Of a stretch of DNA of 64,000 nt, positions 12,578 to 26,221 are shown piece after piece. The translations under genes and the position numbers were made by a program. The stretch spans positions 334,100-398,099 of the forward strand of contig VXCM01000220.1 of NCBI GenBank assembly GCA_014773175.1, read 5' to 3'. The DNA comes from Lucifuga dentata. Taxonomy: Eukaryota; Chordata; Actinopteri; Ophidiiformes; Bythitidae. The notes under the pieces are model-generated. The model had not been told where the DNA came from. It did no database searches and was given only the letters and a program-made list of their open reading frames with translations. Each line of letters starts with the position of its first letter. Within the stretch, counting starts at the first letter, position 1.

Positions 12578-14284
12578 TTTTATACAGTATGGACAGAAAT
12601 TAGTAAGTACTTATTTTAAGTCAAGTTCTTCAATTATTTATGTCTTTTCTGTGAAACTGGATTTATACACACTAATTAAATGACCATTTCATACAGTGAA
12701 CATCCTGTGTTTGGAAATGGGACCCAAAAAAAACTTTATAAACATTTTATTATAGGCAGAGTGAGCCAACACTAAGCATAAGCTTCATAAAGACTGGATA
12801 TTGCGGGGCTGCTCTATTGGATTAATGCGAGGGATGATTTGTTAGACTTCTTTAATATGTAACATAAATTTAAAAGTAGGCAAGAAAATGAAAGTCATTG
12901 TTGTTATAAATCTTAACTGAAATTGAGCCGCAAGAAATGTAAAGCTCTGTGTATCTAAGTACTGTAAAATGTGACTCCTGGTATATATGTCAGACCTCTA
13001 ATGAAAACGATTCTGCACACACCCTGACAGGCCTGTGTTGACTGGGAGGACAGTTCAATGTCGTGCCAAGATGGTGCATCTAAGCCAGCGATAAATGAAA
13101 TCCCAACTGATGCAATATGACAGAGCCACAGGCGAAAAGTTTTCACACCCGGCGTATACAAGGCTAAACTCCATCAGAAATGAACGCTTTGTGGAGTAAA
13201 TTACAAATCACAGCGTTGCTTCTAGATGATTATTATGATTTGCAAGATTAAGAAGATGCTGGGTTTATAGCTTTGCTAATTGCTGTATTAATGCCGATTT
13301 AAAGGCCTCTCATTTTGAGTGTTGGCTTTTATTCAAAAATTAGCATAATAAGGTAAAAAAAAAAAAGGGAATCACTTTAAAACAGATTTCATATGCTTGC
13401 TGCTGAAATTGCAAATACAGAATAGTAATGATAAATTGCTAATAAGAGGTTAATAATATGTTTAAATTTGAGTCCAAGGTGAAATAAATGAGAAATGCTG
13501 CTGATCAGAACCTGTTTAACCAGCACAATGCATTACATTACATTTGACAATGAAGCCCACTGTGCCGTTCTTCATCTTCCACATTTCAGAGGCACTATTA
13601 GAAATACTTTATTGGTCTCGATTCAGTGGATTTTCTTGGTAGATTCTAATTCAAGATTCATAGAAACAGAACTTTATATAAATTATAAATATCAAATAAT
13701 GCTTTACTAAAGAATTGCCACATTAATCCTGAGACATTTGGATGCTGACCAAAACAAAAATACTGCGGAGATTTTCAGCCTATGCATTTTTAATGGGAAA
13801 TCTGCTGGATTGTTTTACTGTATAGCTCAAAAAACAAGCAAGAAAAGGATGAAAAATAACTTTTAAGGTATTTGGAAGAAGGAAGGGCTAATGTAATGTT
13901 TGGGACTGGGGAATTTTGTCAGCTTAGCCATAGTCTCATTTGTTTATGGTAATAACACTCATGTTTCCTACTTTAGTTGATCTGAATAGCAACTTCAAAG
14001 ATCAAGCTACGGATATTAAAGTTATTTCTGCACTTAACTTCAATGCAAAAATATTAGGAATTATTAGTGATGAAGTATTGTCTACCAGATAGGTGTGATT
14101 TGACACAATACAAATAAATACAATAACACCAATAGATGTAACAGCGACCTTTAACCTTTGTGGATTTCTGCTGTAAGCTTTGGTTTGAGAATTATTGACA
14201 CCCTATTTAATATAAGTAAATAAGTATCCATGTGTTTGCAACAGAGTATGTGTGTGAGTGTACAACTGAGTTGAAATATGTTAG

Positions 14285-14287
<3 letters not shown>

Positions 14288-14335
<48 letters not shown>
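14288..14335. repeat. (GT)n microsatellite
   Basis: Uninterrupted GT run of about 48 bp. (CT)n at 14485-14513, (GT)n at 14970-14997 and 15081-15101, and (GT)n at 15210-15227 follow. Confidence 0.95.
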
Positions 14336-14338
<3 letters not shown>

Positions 14339-14482
14339 AGACAGACTGTGAGAGATAAGAGGCCAGTAGTGGCTCCTGACAGAGAAGATGGACTGTTATG
14401 GACTCATTGATCTAAATCTCTCACAGGGAGCCCATTCCAATCGATAAAAAACGAAGTGGGTGCAATGCTGCTGTTGGACCAC

Positions 14483-14517
<35 letters not shown>

Positions 14518-15479
14518 TCATTTCACACCAACCACCTCATGCCTCGTAGTCTCGCTCCCCATCTGTCTCAGGCTTCAAGAGCCGCACAAGCCAAATATTT
14601 GCACTTTTGTTGGGTTCTTGTTAGTGGAGCTGCTGTGATTGTCTGTGTCATACCAGAGCGGCGGGTGTAATGCCGCCTTCTGCCACAGCACCTTGCTGCT
14701 CTGACCTTTCCTGATTGTCATGAACGCAGGGGAGTCAGATATGTAGACTCTGCATGTGTGTCTTTGTGTTTTTGAGAGAGAGAGAGAGACAGGTTAGGCA
14801 GGGAAAAACAATTTTTTGTTGTTACAAATATATGTCCAGATTTGTTTGTGGTCAATTCGTGACCAGAAAGGCCAGTTAAAAAGGTCAAATCAAATAATGA
14901 GAATAGACTAGCAAACACAACACATAAAGCTATACACACAAGGTCTTGTCATAGTGTGAAATGTACGATATGTGTGTGTGTGTGTGTGTGTGTGTGTCTG
15001 TGTACATGAGAGGATAAGAAGAAAAAAGTGAGAGCATCGTTTTTTTGTGTCCTGTTTTATTAAAGTGTGAGTTTGGCTGTGTGTGTGTGTGTGTGTGTGT
15101 TTCTCTCAAGGTGAGACAGAGACACAATGTGAATGAGAGTGTCTAGGGGATGCAACAGCACCATCATCCCATTAGGACCTCTTTCTTTTGGTAAGGCACT
15201 AGTGATCTCTGTGTGTGTGTGTGTGTGGCAGGGGTGTTTGGTGTTGTTTCGTCTCACCTTGTGTCTCACATGGGATGCAGGAATGAGAAAGCGGCTCTCA
15301 GCGGGCTGCAGACCAGCAGATGGAGAATAAATCAATGAGGAAGTGTCAAAGCAGGAAATGAGGAGAGAGAAAACGGGAGGAAGGAGGGGAAACAATTTGA
15401 GCACCCCCCATTTGACCCCTCTCCTTGTCTTTGTTGCCACAGAAGTCCTTAAATGATGAACATTAGGACCATGTTAACA

Positions 15480-15760
15480 GTCAACGTGAACGCTAATAGT
15501 AGCATTACATATAGCATATGGTGCTAACTTAATAAACGGTACAATTTAAACATGAACATGTTAACGTACTCAGTGTAAATTTTAACAATAGCATGCTAAC
15601 CTGCTAATGTTTGAGCTTAATGTTAAGATAGCATGCTAATATGCAATGTTACTAAATCCTGATGGCTTCAGTGATTCAACACCATCAGCTGGTCATAACT
15701 TCTGTGTGCAATACTTTAGTGCATGACATTAACATGTTAACATTAGCATGGTAAAAACAA
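15480..15760. repeat. Degenerate ATGCTAA/ATGTTAAC-rich tract
   Basis: GCATGCTAA, GCTAATG, CATGTTAAC and GTTAACAT recur about a dozen times on both strands within 280 bp, without a strict period. This is decayed satellite-like DNA of a kind common in teleosts. Confidence 0.5.
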
Positions 15761-15810
15761 AATGAATTAAACAATAAGTATGTCAACAGTCATGCTCAGG
15801 AAGGTTACTC

Positions 15811-15852
<42 letters not shown>
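15811..15852. repeat. (AT)n(AC)n compound microsatellite
   Basis: An AT run directly followed by an AC run. Confidence 0.95.
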
Positions 15853-15854
<2 letters not shown>

Positions 15855-18800
15855 TCATATATGTCAATTGTATTTTTCGGCTAATTGCATTTTGAGTTTT
15901 CAAAGAATTAAGAACATTAATTCTCAAAGAATTAAGAACAGCCACTTACCACTCTCACAATGCAAACATTGCAGCAGAGCGTTGCACTGTCCGTAACTTC
16001 AAGTATTTGCCGTAATTTTTGCATGCGTGAAGAAATTCTAACAGACTACAGCCACCAAATACGTGATGGGATTACTAGAACGTGTTGCTCTGCAGCTCCT
16101 TGGAATGTTTCTCGTGGCATCAAAATGAAACACAGGGCGGACTGTGCGGAGTGAGCACAGTGTGAAATACCACTCCACCACAGTGCAGACCTTTAATGTC
16201 TGATGTCCTTTAATGAAACATCTCCCTCGCTTCACAGGACCATAATAAATCCCACTCATACAGGGAGACGGAGAGAGGCTGAGAGAGTGAAAGCAAAGGA
16301 GCTCTGACCTTTATGTGTGTGTATGTGAGAGAGACTGAAATGACACAGGAACAACAATTTAAAAGCACTTTATTTTTATAAAATAAATTGCCTAACTATT
16401 CACATCACAGCTTATTTTATTGGTTGACTCAAATATTAACAAGAGCACAGCAAGATGGCCAAATAGGTGAATCCATAAATGCATAAAACATAAAAGCATA
16501 CATATTTTCAGTCATAAATTATTAAAGTGCTACGCAATAGCCATATTTTACTTTTTCAAATTACTTTTGTTGGGCGAAATCTGGAAAGAATTCTAGAAAC
16601 AAACTGTGATGAGTGCTTCTACATCGGCGTGTGTGTGTGTGGTTAAAAGCATCTGACTCTTTGAAAGCACATTACAAGATGTTAGAAGTGAGTGCTGAAG
16701 GTCAAACCAGACAGTATTAGAGTTGGAGAGGATTCAAACAGGAAAAGAGGCTTTAATGGTGCTAAAAGTTAAGGGGGGGGGGGGGNGACAATTAAAAAGG
16801 AGGGGGTCAAAACATGAATGTTCTACTGTGCCCTACAAACAGAGGGTCATTGTTACATCCAAGTATATGTAAAAATGTGTGTGTGTTTGCTCGTCTATTG
16901 GTGCATGTTTGGCTGCAGAGAGAGAGAGAGAGAGAGAAAGCATCTGCAAAATGGCAGTCATGAGGCTAATTCTGATCAAGCCAACTCATCAGACTGGCGC
17001 CCTTACAAACACATTAACACACACGCAGTTCAATGATGGCACCTCCCTGAAGAGATTACGGAAAACACACCTAACCTACACAAACACACACACACCACAC
17101 AATCCGTACTTACCCTAATGTACGATTATGAATGCAGTTTAATACAGTTTTATTGAGGCGGTGCAGCAACAAAACTCCTCAGCTACATTTTACTCAGAAC
17201 ATAAATAAAAGCTGTGGTGTTTTGTCTCTGGTGACCTTCCTGCCGAGACATCAAGACCAGCTTGACCTCCCGTGAAAAGAAGCTAAATGAAGATAATTTA
17301 ATAGCTGCAAATAACGTTACAAACTATAATGTATGATTCTAAATAACCCTTGGAGATGATTGACTTTTGAACTGTCTTTAGTTTTAAGAGGGAAATGAAT
17401 GCAGTGCTGTGCCACAGGTGTGGAGCAATAGTGCTGAGATAGACCAAATCACTTAGCAACCACTTTACCTTATTACCCAGAAGCCACTGTGGGCCTGTTA
17501 GTGTATTAGCAAGGTTTTCAGCTTTTTCATTAGTGCCCCTTGGCTTCTATCTGCTTTCGCTCGGGTCACTGATGAAATGTTTTCCATTTCTTTCCCAAAA
17601 AAAAAAAGGGAAAATCAGATTGCTCGAGTTCCTCGCAAGACGAATTGAAATGGCGCCGTAATCGTGCGAGCGTGGCCCTGCCATTCCGAGTCTTTTTATG
17701 GTATCAGTGTTCTTCACAGTATTTCTGTTTGCTACGCAGGAGAAATCCTATTTGTGCTCTCCTTCATGTCGATAATAACGCCTTTCACTGCGTGTACGTG
17801 CGAGTTCCAGCTCGTGTGGCTCATTCAGCCTTGCTGCTTCTTATCATCTAACCTTAAACGTCTTTCTTCGCAGTGGAGTGTAGATATACAAGAAAGTCTT
17901 ATTTGAATGTGGCAGCTTAGTAGCAGATCTAATCATCACAGTTCAGCTCCGAGACACCGAATGGCAGCAAGGGGGTACCTGAATGCAACAGAAATACGAC
18001 CGATCATGCACTGTAAAGTCAGTAAACTGCACAGTCTTCAGGCTTATTTGTGTCCCCAAGCACATGGTGGTAGCAGCTTCCTGTTTGGTTTCACCTCGCC
18101 ACTTCTTGCACATAAAGAAGATTTCCTGCAAGTTGTGATCTCAGAAAATTTCAGATCAATCCCAATCTGGCTGCAACATCCACAGCCTATCCATTCCCCA
18201 CCATTTGTATGTTCAAAGGAGCGTTCACAACATTAGGAGCCATCCCAAATCAGTTAGAGAGGAGTGGTATTAATCCTCTTACCCACTTATCGATTAAAGG
18301 ACCATTGGAGTAGCTGTACTTTCCATTTACAGTCTGTCTTGGGTATCTATAAGTCATTGTGATATGTTTTCTCAAAAAAAATTGTAATTTTTAATAACTG
18401 TTTCAATCATGCTTAAAAATCATCATCAGAAATCTCATCTAGTTTAAGTAGATGCCTTTTTCAGTTTATAATTTCTGACCCATCTGATTGGCTAAGGATA
18501 ATCATCACTTTTGATGTTCCACCGCTCCAATTAAATGCATGCGGTGAAACAATAACAAGCATTCTGTCAGGGTGCATCTGTTTGTGAGTTAATTAAATGA
18601 AGTCAGAGGGAAAGGGCAGCAAGGAAGATGCAAGATTCACCTGAAATCATCATATTTGAAATAAAAAAGTACAATTTTATCTGTTTTTGTCATGTGTCAA
18701 CTTACACTTGTGCAAAGATTTCTGTTTTTCCCTGCAGTGGGCCTGTCATCTAAGTTGTAACCATTAGCTGTAATGGCTAATTCATTTCAACTCAATATAC

Positions 18801-18969
18801 CATGGGCAAATAGAGTGAGGGAGGACATTGCTGCCACCATTTGTAATTTCAAACAATAAAATTTTTGTATTTGTGGGAAAGATCTTGCTAAGCACAGCTT
18901 TGCAAGTTACACTTCATCTATTGTTGTAATGGTTGTAAATGTCTTAATTGTTTTATCCCCCTAAATTAA

Positions 18970-18991
18970 TTTATTATTTCTATCCTTTATT
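18970..18991 (-). promoter_or_regulatory. Candidate polyadenylation signals for cerk
   Basis: Two AATAAA hexamers on the minus strand (TTTATT at 18970-18975 and 18986-18991) lie 260-280 bp past the cerk stop. They sit in AT-rich, ATT-repeat DNA that is partly repeat-derived, so they may not be used. Confidence 0.3.
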
Positions 18992-19249
18992 ATTATTTTT
19001 TGTGTTGAGATTGTCATTTGTCTTGTGCACTAGTGTCTGCATTGTTAGCACCTTGTAACCCTATTATTATTATTGTGTGTTTAACTTGGCTATATTGTTA
19101 AGCACCTTGTAACTGTATTGAAAAAGTTATTGTTATTATTATTATTATCCAGTATCCACACAGCACACCTCAGTTATTTTGTAGCAGCTAATTCTCAGTC
19201 TCCAGACTAGTGCAGGCTGATTACGGGTCCGTAAAGGCCTTTGAACACA

Positions 19250-19307
19250 TCACTGCTGCTGCTCCTCTATACCACGGGCAAACAGCCTGATCAGCTGGCA
19301 CCGGACA
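19250..19307 (-). CDS. cerk: cerk exon 13 (terminal, stop codon)
   Basis: Acceptor CTACAG/TGTCC. Read in the phase left by exon 12 it gives SVRCQLIRLFARGIEEQQQ and stop TGA at 19252-19250. This matches the VHCQLVRLFARGIEE C-terminus of CERK. It has only 58 coding bases and was found by looking for that C-terminal motif. The 3' untranslated region runs leftward from 19249; its end is not certain. Confidence 0.93.
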
Positions 19308-22300
19308 CTGTAGAGAGCATACAAACACACACACACACACACATAGACATACCATGACACACACACACAACGCATCATTTAGTCTGAATAACAAACCATC
19401 AACTTAATGACTATGCTCATTTCGATGAGGCTTTACTGTCCATGTGGCAGATGTAAAAGTAATGGAACGGCACCCCTTTGTGTAAATTTGGTGCGCAAAT
19501 GTTCAACGTGAAATGATCTTTGCAGTGTGTAAACTACAAAGAGTTTTGAAGAGCCGCCTGGAACAGATGTTATAACGCAGATGGAGCTTGAGCATTTTAA
19601 TGACACGTGTAACAGATCTTCCTGCACTCACGGTAATGTGTTAGCACAGAAAAGAAGTTGTGAAAAGGCACGATGGCTTTTACGGTACAGCACCGTGGGT
19701 TTGTCTGCTAAATGACACCCGGATTTTCATTGGACCAGCTGTTAATAATACAACTTATTAATTTCTAGTCTTATATCTCTAATGTTTAGGAAGTACGTGT
19801 TTGAATTTCTCAAGAGAATCCTAACATCTTTTAGTTTTGTGTCGTACCGTATCTCACACTTAAAAAGCAAAACTTTCCCTTTTCTGTCTTCCCTTTTTCC
19901 TTCCCTCCTTCATTTCTTTCTTTCCCTTTTTTCCATTTCACCTAGGCTATTACCATTAATTATCTGAGCAGCGCTCTGGCCGGCTCGCTCCTAGAACGAT
20001 TAGCAGAGAGGAAAAGGCAATAAAAGGATGGACTTCTGCTTTAATTAAAGGGGAGTAGCCTTTTAACATGGGGAGGGCCATTAAATTAGCAACATTACAT
20101 CGCCATGCATCATTGGCAAAGTACAATGGAGCATGAAATAAATGATGTGCCAAGCAGTGCCACACCAGCTGTATAGAGATCTGATAGTGAGGAAAGTTGA
20201 AGTGTGGACGGGGCTGTGATAATGAAGGGCGGCTGAGATGGTCCTGCAGGGAGAAGTGAAAGAGTTTCCTGAACACAGACTGTACCCCACTTTTACAGGT
20301 AAAAGCACTGCTGCTATCATGCTGCCATTATGCTATTTTGGCAGGAAAGGCAGGGTGTATTTCAGCAACACAACCAATTTTTCTTGATATTAACAATTAC
20401 ACCCTGATGGATGGTGGATTTTTGAGATAGGTAGCAATATCAGTGTTTGAGAATCAGGCTGGTGTATGCTTAACGTGGACGCATTTGCTGTCTGTAGCTG
20501 TCTAATGTGTATCATTTTTCAAAATTTCAGGTCTATATTTGTCATATCATTTCTTGTTCTCAGAAAGTAATCAGCTGAATAGAATAGGGATTTTTTTTTT
20601 TTTTAAATTGGCCACTTAGCTGTCATGTCCGATAAAACCAATGCTAGCTCCGACTCTAAATTTGATGCACCATTGCAGAACCACAATACATGCAAGAAAT
20701 GTGTTAAATTCCTGTGTTTTTCCATGCTACAATATGAATATCTAAGCAAGTTTGGAGTTGTTTTGTGATTGGCTACCTGACTTGAATCGCGGCGTGAGGC
20801 AGGATTTCACCGTCACAGTTCCAGCTGCTGTGGGCGGAGCTGTAGTTGCAGGTCATGGGGGTGGGGCATATGGGGCTGAAGGTGGCCTTCTTTTGGGTCT
20901 CACTCAGCTCCCCCGTAGAACCAAACTCCAGGCGCTTCGGCTGAAAATGAAACTTCCTCACCCGGTGAACCTCCACGAAGGAGTGGTCAAACTGGGGAGG
21001 AGGAGGGAGAGAGAAGTGGATGAAAATGAGGAGAGGTGGAGGGTGGATGGATGAAGGAGCAGATGTGCCCACACATGGCTGTGAGGTTAAGACCCCACTC
21101 TCCACAACTCCAGTTACAGTCCAAATGAGCAATCCATCAAGTTGAGAGGGAACACAAGAGTGCATCCTTATTTTGAGCATCTCCAAATTAAATTCTGTAC
21201 AAAAGTGTTTTGGAAGGAAGGCGCTCATTAGAGTCAGGGGTAAAGTAAAATCCGACCAAGAAAAGCCATTAGCAATTCATTCCTTTTCTATTCTAACCTA
21301 TCACATGCTTCCACATAGGTGCATGAATAAAAGTTGTAACTAGAAAGACTAGCAGAGATGTGATAAAAGCATCCGTGCTACACTTTAGAAAAGTGCTTTG
21401 GCCATGAAGCTCTGCTACTTAAAAATATAGGTTTCTTAATATTGGGCAATATACTGTATATCAAGAGCTACTGCTTCCATCTTCAGCTTCATCTTCATTC
21501 AGGGTCCAAAAATTAATCAATAATAAGGTTAATTTACGAGAAAATAAATAAAATCAACCCAAACTATGAGCTTTTACACACAAAGCACTGCAGAAAAAGG
21601 TGGCATGACATATTTCTATGGAAAATGTAAATTATTTTGGCTGGCAAAATTATCCTTGGCAGGTAATTATTTTAGTTTACCGGCTCCTGGCAGGGTAGCC
21701 AAGAAGTTAATTTCAAACACTTCCTCCATTGTCTTTTGCTGGATTCCTGCTGACTTCATAATAAAAAGCGAAACTGCATGTAGAGTTAGATGTCATTGTC
21801 CAGGTGGATGCATGGAAACTATGTAAACTGCGAAAGCATGAAGAGGAAAAAAGATGAAAAGAAATTATTTTGTCAAAATCCTCTTTCATCCCGCTCAGTG
21901 TCATAGAAAGGTTCAGCTTACTACTTTCTTTTACTTCACGGGGTGCCACTTTTTCGCTATTCTTTAGCTATTCTCTCCTCTTTCTCTCTCTCCCTCTCCT
22001 TCTCTATCCCATCTCTCTTTTCTCCCAAAATCAGAATGACAGCCATTTATTTCACATCAGAGCCACTTTATGACTTCAGCCATTCTGCATTCACGCCGGA
22101 CGTTCTGCCTAAAAGGTTTTCTGACAACACCATGAATACGTTTAGCTGTTCCTCACTCCTTGCTTCTCTTCGCTTGGCTGGACAGTGATGGCGATATTAA
22201 GTGAATTCTGATGCAAAGGCTCACAGCTTACTTTTACTACAGCTTGCTTTCATTGCTGTGTTTCAAATAAAGTAGTAGAACATGACCCTGAACTCAAGAT

Positions 22301-25300
22301 TCACCCCAATACCATTTCGTTGACAATGCCACACTGTATTTACGAACAACTTTCCTGTGGAGATATCCAGCATCTTTCCACGTGGAAAAAAAAGCACACA
22401 AAAAAAGTGATTCACTGTTGCTAAGGTAACGCTAACTTTGAGTGATGCAAATTCTTTGATATATGATCTTACTGGAGTTTTAGTTATGAATGTTAGTATA
22501 ATGGGGAAATGTTCTGTCATAAAATCATCTTTTAAGCTCCTTCTGCATTAGTATCACCAAGGAAGGCTGGTAATGAGATTGCCCATGCACATTAAAGGAA
22601 ATCACGCATATGATACATATTTCCTTTTTTCTTAATTTCATTTTAGGGTTTAGTTTGAAAGCTATGCTGTGCTTTAATGTGCAAAAAAAAAACAAAAAAA
22701 ACCACTTCTGCTGGCCATGGTTGCGGCATTGCTGTCACCTGAAGACAGGCACATTTAGGTACTGTGACTTTAAGGCTTCCCTCTATTTTTACAATTCTAT
22801 TCTGATTGGCCAGCCCAGACAGGACAGATGCATTTTTTTACCCGTTTTATTCTCCCCAATTTGTAATGTCCACTTCCTCATCCTCTTGCATTCGTTGGCA
22901 GTACTGTGTTTCCAGGGATGGGTGCAAACCGCCACATGCCGCAGTCTTTCTCTTTTCATCTGTGGGAGTCAGGCTTTCCTTGGAGGAGTTAACGCATAGG
23001 GATTCACGCTATCTTTCGATCCTTCCATCCTCCATTGAGGGTTTCCTGACCAATCAGGAAGAGTCACTAGTGCAGTGACAAAACAAGATCCCTTTGCTGG
23101 CTTTCCGGTACAATTATTTCCATCTGAAAAACACATGACCTAGACAAAACTGCTCCAGGGAGCAAACCCAGGTCGCTGCAGTGGTCAGCAAATGCTTTAT
23201 CCCGCCATCTTGTGCCCAAGTGTGTTACATGTTGATGGAAACATGTCATGGAAATAAAGGATAAATCAAAAGTGAAGCTTTAGGGATAGTTCAGGGCGTC
23301 TGAGTTTGTCTTACTTAACGCATGTCTACAGGCATGAACCTAAGATTTATTACTATTATATTATTCAACATACACTACTATAACATTTAAAATGAGAGTA
23401 AGTATTAAAAATCACAATCATCCCCTTTAATAACGCTAGTAATGCAATCATTTGGATGGTAACAAACTTCACTGGGACCATAGCAATCCAGAGACACGCA
23501 GCAAAATCTATCCTCAATTGGGGCAATATCTTTATAGTAGAAGTTTCCACACTCTGCTCTAATAAATTTTCTTGGCATAAATTTGTGCTCAAATGCATTT
23601 TTCTTTTGTCTTGCCCCTGCTGAATCCCATAACTTTTACAGCTGCAAAGACCTGATATTCCCATAGTCATCATTCAGAATTAATGTAACCTAACCAAATT
23701 TAAAGGCTGATATTTGTCACTAGTTAATGGTATTTGTACTCCAGATACTGGGATACCAGATTTTCTTCCTATCCCAGGAAGACAGAGTTAACTAAACACA
23801 CAGTTGGCAATTTCAGAGTCCATTTTTACCAAAGTTGCTAGATGAAATTACTTACATGATCATTCTAAATGGGATAAAATTCCTGAAATACTAATCAGTT
23901 TCCCCTGGTAAGACTAATGCAGCCCAGAGTGAGCATCAGTCTGGTATCTGCCTGATCTCCCATTCAACATATCCCTGATGCAGCGATTACCGCTGCCTCT
24001 CTGGACCAGGATGAAGATTATTTATGATACGTGGGAAGGCACAAGGGCTAAGGCATCTGAACTGAAGTGAACCTCAGTTGGTGAAAAGGAGCCGAGTCAG
24101 CAAAAGGAGGTGCTAGCACAGCAAGTGGGCAAACTCTGCCTTCTGTTCGCTCATTCACTGACTCACTCTCAATCTTTCTTAGCACGGGTTGAGCAACTCC
24201 TCATGTCAAACAACCAATCTGCAGCAAGTGTGACTGACAGGAGCCTTTTTTTTTTTTTTTTTTTTNTTTTTTTTTTTTTTTTTTCTTTGGCCAAGATGTA
24301 ATCGTTTTAAAAGTTTTGGTGTTCTTTTATGGATTCCTGCAAAATTCAAAGAAGCTTTTGCTGGATCTGAACTGACTAAAAGGAGACAACCAATGAATTT
24401 CCAGTTCTTCCAGTACATAATATATACTGATGTAACATATTTCATAGATTCAATGGTACTTTCCTTCAATTATTTCAAAGAAAATGCTATGAAGCATTTT
24501 GTGTACAAAGTTGTTTTTACTCTTTTTTATACTTTATACTTATGCACTAAGGGAGAAGCACCTGTAATTTCAGTATATGTTACGTATAATGACAATAAAG
24601 CTATTCTATTCTATTCTAAGACAAATCATTTGGATAACAACAATGTATAATACCAACTCAGTCCTTCCTACCTGGTCATCTTTGTTGGTGTGTCGAAGGA
24701 GGTGTTGGAAAAAATCCAGGCGGGAGCACTTCCTGACCAGGATGAGGTCTGTGGTGCCATCAGCAAGGTGGGCAGAGGGGGACAGGCCCTTTGGACTGCG
24801 GGGACATGCGCAGCTCATACTGGCTGCATTGATGGCGATGAATTTTCCACGAATTGTACACCAGCCCATGCTATCCTCTGTAAAAGAGATAAGAATTATG
24901 GCATCACCACACAGAAAGTTTGTTTCCTTTAGTTGGAACCATAGCGTAATGCTTTGCAATTTACTGTTCGGTTCATGCAAGCTGAGAGTAGAGATATATG
25001 ACCGTGTGACAAAAGAGAGAAGTGTGTGTGTGTAATGATTCTTTAGACATCTAGTGGCAAAGATTGTTCTTCAAAGACTTGATGTCAAATCTGACAAAGA
25101 CCATTGTAGTCTGTGTGTTCATAGCAAGGCAGTAGCAGTAGTAGTTCAAGGCATCCAGATTTGCTGTTTTGTCTTGAAAAGGTTTTGCAACTCATCCTAG
25201 TAGCTTCTGAGAGTCGTTACCACCTGGGAGTCACATGGGAGTCATTGCTGTGATTAGAGTCGTGAATTGGCGATACAAAGGAGAGAGATATACAGTAAGC

Positions 25301-26190
25301 TTCTATTGTGACTGCTTTCAGTCTGTTGTGGCTATTTTACACACTGATGCTGTCAGATTGAAAGCAACAACCTGGGTATCTCCAAAAGCCATTCTGAATC
25401 TCATTTTGAAATTATACAATGTACTTTGTGTTCCATGAGTTGTGAGGTTGAGTTACAAGCTGATGATGATGAGGGTCCATTAAGCCCCAGATGTCTTGGC
25501 AAGAATTCTCAGAGCAGCCTTACACTGGTGATTGAGCCAAAAAAGTTTTGTTGTTGCATTGTGTGTTAACCTTGTAGGACAGCTGAAATAGTCAAAATGG
25601 AGAAGTTTGCTTGAGTTGAAGAGGAAGTCTTTATTTCTTTTTTTTATGTATACATGCACACATGCCCTCCTAATCTCAACCAACAGATGCAGTGGCTGTA
25701 TCTGCTTCATGATTCCTGATTTTATTCCCTCCAGATTAGCTTCTGTTTACAAGCAATGGTGAATCAAACACACAGCATCACCCATGGGACTGCCGGTGTC
25801 TATCACCAAGGCGATAGTCATCGGAATAAGCTGTAAAAAGTGATCACAGAAGTCCAAATTAGCATCTGACTGTTTTACGAGCACCTCAGAGGGAAAATTA
25901 CGTGATCTCGAAAGCAAAACGATTCATTACCTTTCCCTCTCATCCTGAACTTACAGAGGTGATAACATGAACCAATCACAAGTCCGGCGAAGCCACATAA
26001 AAGACAACAAAATACTGATTGGGAACCAGTGATTAAAGCAACAAAAAAAACAAAGTCTAACTGTGGACCGTAGGCTCCACATTAGTAGTGTTTTCAAATG
26101 AGTATTTGTTTTGAAGGAGAGGCTGGCTCATTTGCAGAGAGAGTGTGTTTTGCCTCATTGATTCAGCAGTTGTCTGAGATTTCCCTCGCC

Positions 26191-26221
<31 letters not shown>

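Larger units (their letters stand above)
12578..19249. other. Intergenic flank beyond the cerk 3' end
   Basis: Holds dense microsatellites (14288-15852, 16915-16935), a poly-G run with N at 16786, an ATGCTAA-rich tract and ATT-rich repeat tails near 19050-19150. In human the next gene here is GRAMD4; no GRAMD4-like exon was recognised. Confidence 0.5.
20992..24671 (-). other. cerk intron 11
   Basis: Contains the long family A element, a LINE/SINE tail, a poly-T run with N at 24266 and pyrimidine-rich tracts (21970-22025). No further exon. Confidence 0.6.

Noticed and set aside
17645..18236. Overlapping plus-strand frames of 68-109 codons
   Set aside because: Composition does not look coding, there is no family similarity, and no splice-compatible partner exons.
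1..19249. A GRAMD4 exon, expected from human gene order
   Set aside because: Nothing similar was recognised; the gene may lie beyond the left edge or have moved.
20773..20780. TAG after ...IQVR as the normal end of CERK
   Set aside because: It would drop the conserved C-terminal RLFARGIEE segment, which is present in phase in the exon at 19250-19307.
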